From Elmis aenea (taxonomy: Eukaryota; Arthropoda; Insecta; Coleoptera; Elmidae), in assembly GCA_947652605.1 (NCBI GenBank), contig OX393583.1, positions 8,411,222-8,475,221 of the forward strand: a stretch of DNA of 64,000 bases, written 5' to 3'. The position numbers and the translations under genes are program-made. The notes below the pieces were generated by a model. It had not been told where the DNA came from. It worked only from the letters and a program-made list of their open reading frames with translations, and did no database searches. Of this stretch, positions 11,101-18,830 are shown piece by piece; the stretch's first letter is position 1, and each line of letters opens with the position of its first letter.

Positions 11101-14100
11101 TAACCAACATTTCAGAACCATATTCTTTTTCATTCTTCATATATTCGTAATGCACCCTGTATAATTAAATTTAAAATTGAAAAAAGTCGACAAAAAATAT
11201 TAAATAGGAAAAGGAAACCTGAAAATCTTAATTTTTTTACTCGACTGTATAGTTTTCGTCATTTTTGAACAATGCATAGGTAATTTAATGTCAACAAATA
11301 TTAATTTTGACGATTTTTATTGTCAACTAGCGTAGTGACCCGGCTTCGCTCGGTGAATTTTTTTATCAATCACAGACTACTCGCGCTACGCGCTCGCGCC
11401 CGGTGGACGTTTTTGACCTTTTGAGAATTTTGGATCTTTTGGGAATTTTTGTATCTATTGAGAATTTTTGTATCTATTGAGAATTTTGAAACTTTTGTGA
11501 TTTTTGGATCTTTTGGGAATTTTGGTTCTTTTGGGAATTTTTGGAACTTTTGGGAATTCTCATATAGCCTATGTTCTTCCCATGGTCCTATAGAATATAG
11601 ATTGTCTGTGCCAAATTTCGTCAGGATCGGATGAGTGGTATAGGAATGCATACATTCATTTTTATATATATAGATAGAATTAAATTTGCTTGCTATATCC
11701 CCTTCTTCGATTTGCAACAATTCGAATCAGTTTTGTAACGTGGGTAGAAGGAAATATAGTCATATTATAAACGCATATGTTATATTTTCCTTCAGGGCTG
11801 ACTCAAAGTCAGTCTATGATTTAACAGCTAAAAATTAGAACACAATGTTACAGTTTTTTTGCGTAAATTAGGAACTAATAGTTCCTAATTAAAACTCGTT
11901 GTAGCAGAGAAGAAAAACTGCTAGAAAATGTACCACTAATAGCCGAGGGAGAAGAAAATTGTATTTTTAATTAGAACTGTATCTATTAAAGAAATCTTTC
12001 GCGATAATAACTTTTTTTCGATATCCACGTATTTGCCGATTTGCTAATTAAATTTTGAAACTAAAATCGACTCTACCTTAAGTGGGTAGTACTTAGCATA
12101 TTAATGAAAATATTTTTGTTTTGCAATTGGGTTACATAGCTGACAAAAAATTGTTTTTCGCTGTGTTTATTCACACCTTAAAAACGCGGGAGATTTTTTG
12201 CTAGCCGATTAATATTGTGTGGCCCTAAAAAATTAGAAATTCTCTTTATAAAGTTGCATAATTTTTTTTCCTGAAATGGAATTTTCTCTTTACTTTATTG
12301 TTAATTATGCTTTTCGATTTTTTTAGTATTGTTTACAGCGCTTAAATGGTAATTAAACTGAATTTAAATAAAAATCCTTCTAGTTACTTCATTACATAAA
12401 CCCGTTTAAACATAGATGTTAGTTGGGTTGCGTTTATAAAAGTATTATTAACTGTTTAGAAAAATAAACTAACGTTGTTTGCTTTTACGCAAGATATTAA
12501 TGAAATCGTAATACCAGGCAAGGAAAATGCACTTTCAATAGCTGAAGGGGAAAAATTCTACTTTTTTTTTACTTGAGACTATCTATTCGGTAATCTTTCG
12601 CCGTATTAATTTTTTTAGGTAGTCTCCGCCCAATTGTTGCTTTGCTTAATTGATTTTCCAACTAAACTGTATTTGCTTAAAGTAGATAGTAGGTACTTAA
12701 CGTGTTATTATTTTTGTCGTAAAATTTTATGACTGCAAGAAAAAATTGTAACGTAACGTTTCGTGGTTCTAAAAAAAAAATTTTCTCGTGGCTTTGAAAT
12801 TGCGCAATTTTCTCCTTGCCTAAAATTAAGACACTTGTATTTAATACTTTTTAGTAAATCAGCCCACTCTAATTTTTCTTTTAAGTTATCTCCACAAATT
12901 TAAGTTTGTATTAAATTATGTTGCATTTAAAAAAAAATGTAGCACTTACTTTAATAACAAATACAAATTAGTAAGTGTTTTTAGCAAGGAAAGTAATTTT
13001 TGTTGCTTCCCAAAGACAGCTTTTACGTTCGTCATACGTTGTATGTTAATAATAGCATTAAATGCAGAATAAAAAATTGCTTAAAGAAAATGTACCAAAT
13101 GTTAATATTTTCCTTAATAAAAAAAAACTATCTAAAATGAAGCAAAAGCCAGCTTTCTAGATTTTTTCACTGTTTGATAAAACTATTGCTGATGTAAGAA
13201 ATATGTTGAAACATTATTCGTTGGCATAATATTATACAGGGTGTCCCCGTTATCACCGCGAATATTTTAAGTGGTGATAGAGGACCTTTTTCTAAGAAAA
13301 AATTTCAAGTAAAATTTTTTCCTAAAATCAAATGCTAAGCTGATATCAACACTTACTTGATTTTTTTACACTTCTGCATTTATAAGACTCTGTAGCTGAA
13401 AATATCAATTTTATCATAAAATACCTTAAGGCTTTTTAATAGAACATAAAATTCTCTACAAAATTAGTTTTATTTATTTTTTGTCTACAGGCAATGGTTT
13501 GAGAGTTATAAAGCAGTTTGTACAAAAAAATGTAAAAAATTTTCAAAATTTAATTGTTTCTTAGACTTTGCAACCGCTGTATCTTTAAAACGAAAGGTTG
13601 TACAAAAAAACCGACGGCCCATTCCGGATAGCAAATTTTATGGGCTACAACTTTGGTATAGTGAAATTTTTTGAAAATTAGACCGATTTTCCGGAAAAGC
13701 TGAAAGACTATAGTCTTTGTACTTTTCCCATTTTTCACTAAAAATTAAATATCCTATTTAAGCACTACTAATCCTTAATTTGGCTAAAAAATAACGTGTA
13801 TACAAAGTTTAAAGCGATTTGCATTAGTTTTAAGAAAATCGATTTTTTTGTCGAAAAAAGTGCAAAGACTATAGTCTTTGTACTTTTCCCACTTTTCACC
13901 AAAAATTAAATATCCTAGTTAAGAGTATTGTTAATACAATTTTCAAAATAGTCTACATTGGCGTTGTTAAATCGCTAAATATTACTCTTGTTAAAGATCT
14001 GTCTGTACCCGTGAAGACGTGTTTTCTAAAAACGTAAATAGCTTCTTAAAAACGATTGATTTTAGGTACAAAAAACCTTGGAAATTTTTGAACGAACATT

Positions 14101-14785
14101 TAATTTGAGATCTAAAAAATTAAAAATATACAGAGTGTTAAAAAGTAAAAAAGATACCTACGTATTTGTGCGCGACAACACAACACTCGGTTTAATGAAC
14201 ATAATTGTATATTAATAACTCAATATTTTCAACAAATTTTGTAGTTTTTTTCTCTCTCTCCTAAAATGAACAATTAACCAGATATGAAGGAAAAACACAT
14301 CAGATGGGTATAGTACGCGTCAAGTTTAATGGCGAGCGGGTAACTCAATTATTTTAATTGACATTTATGAGGGAATTAAAAAAAAAATCACTCGTTAATG
14401 GAGGAATTACTTGCTGTCATTTAATAACTGATACATACCTGTAACCCCAATCGAGTTTGCTCTTATGCAAAAACAAACTCAACAGAGGGACGTCGCTAAC
14501 AGTAGTCTCGTGCCCTCCGGCTTCAAGCAAAAGCACTTTCCAGTCTGCTACTTCAGTTAATCTGTTGGCTAGCACAGCACCCGCCGAGCCAGCGCCTATG
14601 ATCACGAAGTCATACTCCGGCTCGACCTGCTTAACCACAACGGGCCTATTTTCCGGATCAAAAACGTCATAATGGAAGTAGGCCAGGGATGCCAAAATAA
14701 ACGGCAGCAGGACGACTTTTCCTGCCCCTATGATGAACGTGGCGACTTTGATGGCGTTCAGAACAACCGGCAGCATCACGGCCAT
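3837..14785 (-). CDS. GMC oxidoreductase (glucose dehydrogenase-like), three exons
   Basis: Joined coding sequence on the minus strand: 14785-14439, 7424-7174, 5194-3837; 651 codons plus stop, typical of insect GMC flavoenzymes. These use FAD to oxidise alcohols or sugars. Residues 5-37 are strongly hydrophobic (signal peptide or anchor). The FAD-binding Rossmann motif [19 protein letters not shown] is at about 58-76, with the matching acid in LLLEAGG at 85-91. GMC signature 1 ([12 protein letters not shown]) is at about 136-147 and signature 2 ([15 protein letters not shown]) at 314-328. The C-terminal active-site region has HYSCTAKMG (His near 556) and GNINAP (Asn near 602). Both introns are GT-AG, and the joins restore DWGYRTQPQP and KYHGVGGPLTV, as in the family. 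The first in-frame ATG is used; a stop lies upstream. No frameshift is seen. The exact substrate and orthologue cannot be named from sequence alone. Confidence 0.93.
5473..6130. repeat. Tandem repeat, four ~168-bp units
   Basis: Four imperfect head-to-tail copies start near 5473, 5641, 5811 and 5981. Each has GGCCTCTAGCC or a variant, then AGAGTGC(C/T)(C/T)ATA, GATGTTTGGGGTAGCAATGA, TGTAACAAGGGACGCAG and GAGGTTGCTG(C/T)CCGT in the same order. It is a minisatellite-sized intronic array with no coding potential. Confidence 0.9.
6400..6766. mobile_element. Mariner-type MITE, right end only
   Basis: The right boundary is GGGATACCCTGTA at 6754-6766. The body has motifs shared with the arms of the palindrome at 59985-61541, for example AAACGA-AGAAAA and TCATAGCCAACTA-GAC. 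No matching left end was found, so it is truncated or decayed. Confidence 0.55.
7174..7424 (-). CDS. GMC oxidoreductase exon 2
   Basis: Encodes residues 117-199 and part of 200. It contains GMC signature 1 and [13 protein letters not shown]. The acceptor is TTTTAG|AACTC and the donor TTG|GTGAGTG. The 83 complete codons have no stop. The flanking intron sequence is AT-rich and non-coding. Confidence 0.92.
8370..8650. repeat. Intronic dispersed repeat, copy 1
   Basis: Shares an ordered set of motifs with copies at 11850-12130 and 12410-12720: TTGGGTTGCGT, an AACTGTATCT or ACTATCT block, AAATCTTTCGCG, a (G/C)CTAATTAATTTT-like block and (A/T)AGTGGGTAGT. The copies are old and diverged. No TIR or target duplication found. 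Confidence 0.65.
9457..9560. mobile_element. Solitary mariner-type left end
   Basis: ATACAGGGTGTCCCAAAAGT starts near 9456, the standard terminus of mariner-type elements, preceded by an A/T-rich TA-containing context. I find no clear partner to the right. Confidence 0.45.
9948..10751. mobile_element. Mariner-type MITE with long inverted arms
   Basis: The left end TAACAGGATGTCCAAAAG (9948) and right end TTGGACACCCTGTA (to 10751) are inverse. Similarity runs inward for at least 100 bases: TTTAGACCACTAA against TTAGTGGTCTAAA, and ATGCAAAATTA against TAATTTTGCAT. The inverse match also extends about 22 bases outside these ends (TCAATCGATGCATTACTT against AAGTAATTCATCGATTG), so the unit may be part of a larger palindrome. 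No transposase. Confidence 0.8.
10752..11160. other. Intron DNA with a solitary mariner-type right end
   Basis: CACCCTGTA at about 11150-11160 looks like a mariner-type right terminus; no left partner was found. The rest is AT-rich. Confidence 0.35.
11327..11676. mobile_element. Short retroposon with CCCGG-type head and TATATATA tail
   Basis: The head reads CTAGCGTAGTGACCCGGCTT and CGCTCGG. The end has GCCAAATTTCGTCAGGATCG and TTTTTATATATATAGAT. The element at 49943-50455 has the same plan (CCCGG head, AAATTTGGTCCCGATCGG near the end, TTTTATATATATAGAT tail), which indicates one family of non-autonomous retroposons. The clade is not determined. Confidence 0.6.
11409..11560. repeat. Degenerate tandem repeat inside retroposon
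   Basis: Roughly 8 copies of a 15-25 base motif of the form TTTTGGGAATTTT(G)GGATC. The apparent Lys/Pro-rich frame on the other strand is a by-product of this repeat. Confidence 0.8.
11850..12130. repeat. Intronic dispersed repeat, copy 2
   Basis: Same motif order as the copy at 8370: AACTGTATCTATTAAAGAAA, TCTTTCGCGATAATAACTTT, GCTAATTAAATTTTG, AAGTGGGTAGTACTTA. Confidence 0.65.
12410..12720. repeat. Intronic dispersed repeat, copy 3
   Basis: The most diverged copy: TTGGGTTGCGTTTATAA, GACTATCTATTCGGTAATC, TTTCGCCGTATTAA, GCTTAATTGATTTTCCAACT, AGTAGATAGTAGGTACTTAA. Confidence 0.6.
13233..13300. mobile_element. Solitary mariner-type left end
   Basis: TATACAGGGTGTCCCCGTTA starts near 13234. 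Another TACAGAGTGTTAAAAAG lies near 14133 in the same orientation, so the two do not form an inverted pair. Confidence 0.45.
13692..13925. repeat. Two direct copies of a ~68-bp segment
   Basis: At about 13698-13765 and 13856-13924 the sequence reads AAAGACTATAGTCTTTGTAC, then TTTTCCCA(T/C)TTTTCAC, AAAAATTAAATATCCTA. Each copy starts with the perfect 16-base palindrome AAAGACTATAGTCTTT. Confidence 0.85.
14439..14785 (-). CDS. GMC oxidoreductase exon 1 (N-terminus)
   Basis: Encodes residues 1-116: the hydrophobic N-terminus, then the GxGxxG FAD fold and the start of the substrate-access region (LDWGYR). ATG is at 14785. TTG-AAG precede it in frame, with a stop about 45 bases further upstream, so no earlier ATG exists in this exon. 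The donor is AG|GTATGTAT, with phase 2. The exon is clearly more GC-rich than the flanking DNA. Confidence 0.9.
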
Positions 14786-14910
14786 CTTCAACTGATATTT
14801 TTCCCCGATGGGTTTTTGTTTCCAGTACTTTTAAATTGCGAAAAGTTTAGTAAAAACGCAGCCTTGATCCAATTTTCACGGCTTGTTCACCTGCTGCACT
14901 TATAATCGCC
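14786..14910 (-). promoter_or_regulatory. Possible core promoter / 5' UTR of the GMC gene
   Basis: On the minus strand ATTATAAGTG (about 14907-14898) is TATA-like and lies about 115 bases upstream of the ATG, leaving room for a start site near 14870 and a short leader. This is inference from one motif; an upstream non-coding exon is equally possible. Confidence 0.3.
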
Positions 14911-15177
14911 CATAAAAGATTTTATTGTTTCTAGGTAACGTTCATAAACGCTTTCACTCATGACTTAATGTATCTGCGTCCAGCTTTTGTTAAACATTTG
15001 CAAGTCTAACTCGGTTCGATTGTTTAAAAAAAAAACAAAAGTCGTCGCAGTGCCGATCTTCGGCTGTTTCTCCCAGGAATCTCCGTGCGTTGCTATGAAT
15101 ACTTTCCTGTCGCGCTTGATTTATTATGCAAGTCTAGTACGTAGTGAACTTTTACGCGTCCTTCAATTGTTTAGTTA

Positions 15178-15370
15178 GGCGATTCCTGCACGTTTCGACT
15201 TTCACTGTATATCAGTATGCAGAAAAGTGAGGTTCACGGACGCAGTCAGTTGGCTTTGGTTTTACTTTCTATTCGGCTGCAGTGTTGTTTGGGATTTTTT
15301 TGTCGGAGCGCTCTAGATTCGAAGAGGTAGCGGACTCGATCAAGGTTGAATTCTTGAATATGTTTGATTG
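15178..15370. promoter_or_regulatory. GC-richer island with initiator-like motif
   Basis: Relative to its surroundings this stretch is GC-rich and has non-repetitive sequence. It includes TCAGTT (15246-15251), matching the arthropod initiator, with TGTATATCAG about 40 bases upstream. It may be a promoter or untranslated first exon, for the GMC gene's neighbourhood or for a gene to the right. No coding sequence is seen. Confidence 0.25.
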
Positions 15371-15693
15371 ATCATCTGCAAAAAAAAAAGATTTGCGTTA
15401 AAGATAGCTCTGTTTCCGGGGCTTGGTTTCACTGAGCACGGTTCTATATTTGCATAACTGTTGATAATAACTATTAATTAGTTTTTTTTATTGTTATCGA
15501 CGTGTGATAGTGTAGGAATTTCTTGTGTAAATACCGTAGATTAAAAAGAAACATAAAAGTTGTTTACGATTACGTAACGTATTTTCCATTTCCTTAAACT
15601 TTAAAAATAGACTTAATGGGTGCACTACTCTGTGATTTTCCTCTAATGCATTTCTTATTACTTTCAGAATATCGCTTAGAGCATATCTTGACT

Positions 15694-17706
15694 TATACAG
15701 GGTGAGTCATTAGTGGCGGATCGGTCGATTGTGGCTAAACGGTTTGAGATAAAAAGTTGATTCAAACGGCAGTTCCTACAGTTTTTTCTTCCGAACACGA
15801 TAAAAATATTTTTAAATATACAGGGTGAGTCACCTCTCTGGAACCAATAGCAACTTTTATATTTCAAATACAACACCCCATTTTTTATTTCATATTCTTG
15901 ACCGTCTTCATTTTAGCTTTACATCGATATAAAATACTACAGGTTTTTATACGGCCTTGTCACTAAAAAAAAATAATTTTCAAAATATTTCAAGGTTTTA
16001 AGTCTTTATTAAAAAAATTCTCCTGAAGCCATTTTTCGAAGCACAGAGTTGTAATTTGGTAAGGACATGCATAAAACATTGCTCTATTAGCTCGATACGA
16101 AAAAGTTTGAATCACGCATACAGGGTGTTCATAAATAGGTGGCAACTTTTCTGATTTTCAAATGCTCGTAATTCAATTTTTTCAAATGCAAACCCCTGTA
16201 TTTTCTTATGTCATCGAATTTGTCTTTAAGAGAGCTTCATTTTTTGTTAAGTATGTCCTATACCCAAAACTCGTACTTTTCGAGATATTCGACTTTTTTT
16301 TCTCTAATCGTTATTAAAGCAAATAGGATGCCGTGGAAATCGAAAAAGCTGACTGTTCACTTCACTATTTGACATGGTTTATTCACTGTTTCGTGTATTT
16401 AATTACTAATAGTAGGTAGATACTTAGTATTGTGGATTCACTTATATATCAATANNNNNNNNNNNNNNNNNNNNNNNNNNNNNNNNNNNNNNNNNNNNNN
16501 NNNNNNNNNNNNNNNNNNNNNNNNNNNNNNNNNNNNNNNNNNNNNNNNNNNNNNNNNNNNNNNNNNNNNNNNNNNNNNNNNNNNNNNNNNNNNNNNNNNN
16601 NNNNNNNNNNNNNNNNNNNNNNNNNNNNNNNNNNNNNNNNNNNNNNNNNNNNNNCACTTATAATCAATAAATAAATTGGCAATCAAATCAATTTTATTAT
16701 TTGTTATGAACTTTACTAGTGTTCTAAAACTTAAAGGTAGCGCGAAGAAAATGGAAAATGAAAGAAAAATATTTGTTGAAACCTCAAAAAAAAAAATTAA
16801 ATAAATTTTTGTAAATAAAATAATAAAACATAAAAAAATCATTGCTACATGAAATTGAATAAACTAGTTAGCCTATAAGTGCATATTAATCAAAATGTGC
16901 GTAAATCCTTGCCGCCAGCAAAGGATTTCTTTCGCCTTCTCTCAAGCAATAAACCATATCAATTTGCTCTTGTAAAGTGAAATTAATTGTGGAAATGCTA
17001 TAATTCAAGAATTAAATGACAAGTTTTTGATGTTAGTGAAGTGAACAGTCAGCTTTTTCGATTTCCACGGCATCCTATTTGCTTTAATAACGATTAGAAG
17101 AAAAAAAGTCGAATATCTCGAAAAGTACGAGTTTTGGGATAGGACATACTTAACAAAAAATGAAGCTCTCTTAAAGACAAATTCGATGACATAAGAAAAT
17201 ACAGGGGTTTGCATTTGAAAAAATTGAATTACGAGCATTTGAAAATCAGAAAAGTTGCCACCTATTTATGAATACCCTGTATGCGTGATTCAAACTTTTT
17301 CGTATCGAGCTAATAGAGCAATGTTTTATGCATGTCCTTACCAAATTACAACTCTGTGCTTCGAAAATTGGCTTCAGGAGAATTTTTTTAATAAAGACTT
17401 AAAACCTTGAAATATTTTGAAAATTTTTTTTTTTCAGTGACAAGGCCGCATAAAAACCTGTACTATTTTATATCGATGTAAAGCTAAAATGAAGGCGGTC
17501 AAGAATATGAAATAAAAAATGGGGTGTTGTATTTGAAATATAAAAGTTGCTATTGGTTCCAGAGAGGTGACTCACCCTGTATATTTAAAAATATTTTTAT
17601 CGTGTTCGGAAGAAAAAACTGTATGGACTGCCGTTTGAATCAACTTCTTATCTCAAACCGTTTAGCCACAATCGACCGATCCGCCACTAATGACTCACCC
17701 TGTATA
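15694..17706. mobile_element. Large palindromic mariner-type element
   Basis: The outer ends TACAGGGTGAGTCATTAGTG (15696) and its inverse (to 17704) are each flanked by TA. The inverted arms run about 680 bp on each side, to roughly 16374 and 17031. Within each arm two further terminus-like motifs lie in mirror order: ACAGGGTGAGTCACCTCTC (about 15820) with its inverse (to about 17581), and ACAGGGTGTTCATAAATAGG (about 16119) with TATTTATGAATACCCTGTA (to 17281). The central region (about 16375-17030) has no transposase and includes the N gap. A half copy is at 27100-27860. Confidence 0.9.
16455..16654. other. Assembly gap (200 N)
   Basis: Exactly 200 N, probably a placeholder length. The bases on both sides are similar (CACTTATATATCAATA before, CACTTATAATCAATAA after), as expected for an unresolved repeat at the centre of a palindrome. 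Open frames across it are meaningless. Confidence 0.98.
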
Positions 17707-17745
17707 CTTAATAAAAAACACTTATTTCTGTGCGATGAACAAATT

Positions 17746-18447
17746 TATTTTAAAATTACTTATATAATTGTCTGCGAAGAATCTTTTAAGTAGAAAAACC
17801 ACATCAGTTTCAAGACTCCCGTCTCTTCGCCAGTAGCTTTTTAAATTGTTAATTTGTTATTAAAATAAGACTTGATTCACTCACTTTTGATCATTTTTAA
17901 ATACAGCTTTTTAACTAAGTAAGCAAAGTAAATCAAGTATTTATTTTTCAATAGTTTAAAGTAGTTGTCATATATGTTAAAATATTTTTTTCTACAACAA
18001 CTAATGTAAATACTCTTACCGTACAGCCTGCAGGCCTAGTAAGTGAGTTATAACACACGGTAAGCAAAACGCACACTTGTCTAGAAACGTCAAAGTAGGC
18101 TTACTTCAAAATTGACAAGCCAACGTAATTACAAATGTGTATATTAACCAAAAAGCCGTTAAAATCGTTGGTATTATGTGATCGTAGAAAAAGTAAGCTA
18201 CATAACACGAGTTGTAAAGCAATTACGCACTCGTAGAAATACGCACTCGCCGCTACGCGGCTCCGTGCGCAACTTTTTCACTCGTGCGTAATATGCTTCT
18301 TACAACTCTTGTTATGTAATATGCTGTTATTTTAAAATTACTATATTATTGTATGTGAAGAATCTTTTAAGTAGAAAAACTACAACCGTTTCAAGACTCC
18401 CGTCTCTTTGCCAATGGCTTTCTAGTTTGTTAATTTGTTATCAAAGT
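17746..18447. repeat. Direct repeat pair flanking ~460 bp
   Basis: About 120 bases are repeated at 17746-17866 and 18324-18447: TTTTAAAATTACT, GAAGAATCTTTTAAGTAGAA, TTTCAAGACTCCCGTCTCTT, TTGTTAATTTGTTAT. The second copy abuts the RNase H fragment, so the repeat may belong to a decayed retroelement. Confidence 0.8.
18173..18320. mobile_element. Palindromic repeat, copy 1 of 2
   Basis: ATTATGTGATCGTAGAAAAA opens both this copy and the one at 55241-55358. The halves are inverse: TACATAACACGAGTTGTAAA and TTACAACTCTTGTTATGTA, then TTACGCACTCG and CGTGCGTAA. This copy has an extra inner stem around CGCCGCTACGCGGC. It is a small foldback of unknown class; no coding capacity. Confidence 0.8.
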
Positions 18448-18830
18448 ATACAACCATATTTCAAGCCGAAGTGTACGCTATGCACTTATGTGCAAAAACG
18501 CTACTAGAAAACGGTTTTCATAATAAAAGATGCTTCATAGTGTCCGACAACCAAGCAGCGTTAAAAGCTCTTGGCTCGTCGGAAGTAGACTCAGGATTGT
18601 TCTGGACTGCATCCGGGTACTTGTGCTAGGAGACAGGAATAACGTTAAACTGGTATGGTGTCCAGGGCACACAAATATACCAGGGAACGGGAAGGCAGAT
18701 CGCCTAGCCAAAATTGGCAGCGAGATACCTGTCTTCGGACCAAAACCCGGTTGATACATCCTATGGAACATCCCAAAACTTCGTACCACTGACAGATAGA
18801 TATTGGACTATTTTCAAGAGAATACTGTTG
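18447..18830 (+). pseudogene. Retrotransposon RNase H domain fragment
   Basis: Two overlapping frames give the RNase H fold of Jockey/R1-group LINEs. The first carries IFQAEVYAM (catalytic Glu) and CFIVSDNQAALKALGSSEVD (catalytic Asp). After a frameshift near 18600, the second carries VKLVWCPGHTNIPGNGKADR and LAKIGSE, with the conserved His and last Asp, and then decays. A second copy of the family on the other strand is at 42600-43030. Confidence 0.85.

Larger units (their letters stand above)
7425..14438 (-). other. Intron 1 of the GMC gene
   Basis: A 7,014-bp GT-AG intron separates the FAD-motif exon from the signature-1 exon. It is filled with repeats: three diverged copies of an ~300-bp sequence, an ~800-bp mariner-type MITE, a retroposon with a TATATA tail, and several solitary TACAGGGTG ends. 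Stretches between these (7430-8370, 8650-9450, 12720-13230, 13950-14430) are AT-rich with nothing I can name. Confidence 0.85.

Noticed and set aside
11370..11720. Lys/Pro-rich 116-codon frame
   Set aside because: By-product of a degenerate tandem repeat inside a retroposon.
13233..14150. Single mariner-type element between TACAGGGTGTCCCC and TACAGAGTGTT
   Set aside because: Both termini point the same way, so they cannot be the two ends of one element.
16430..16842. Open frames of up to 134 codons across the N run
   Set aside because: They consist mostly of unknown residues from the assembly gap.
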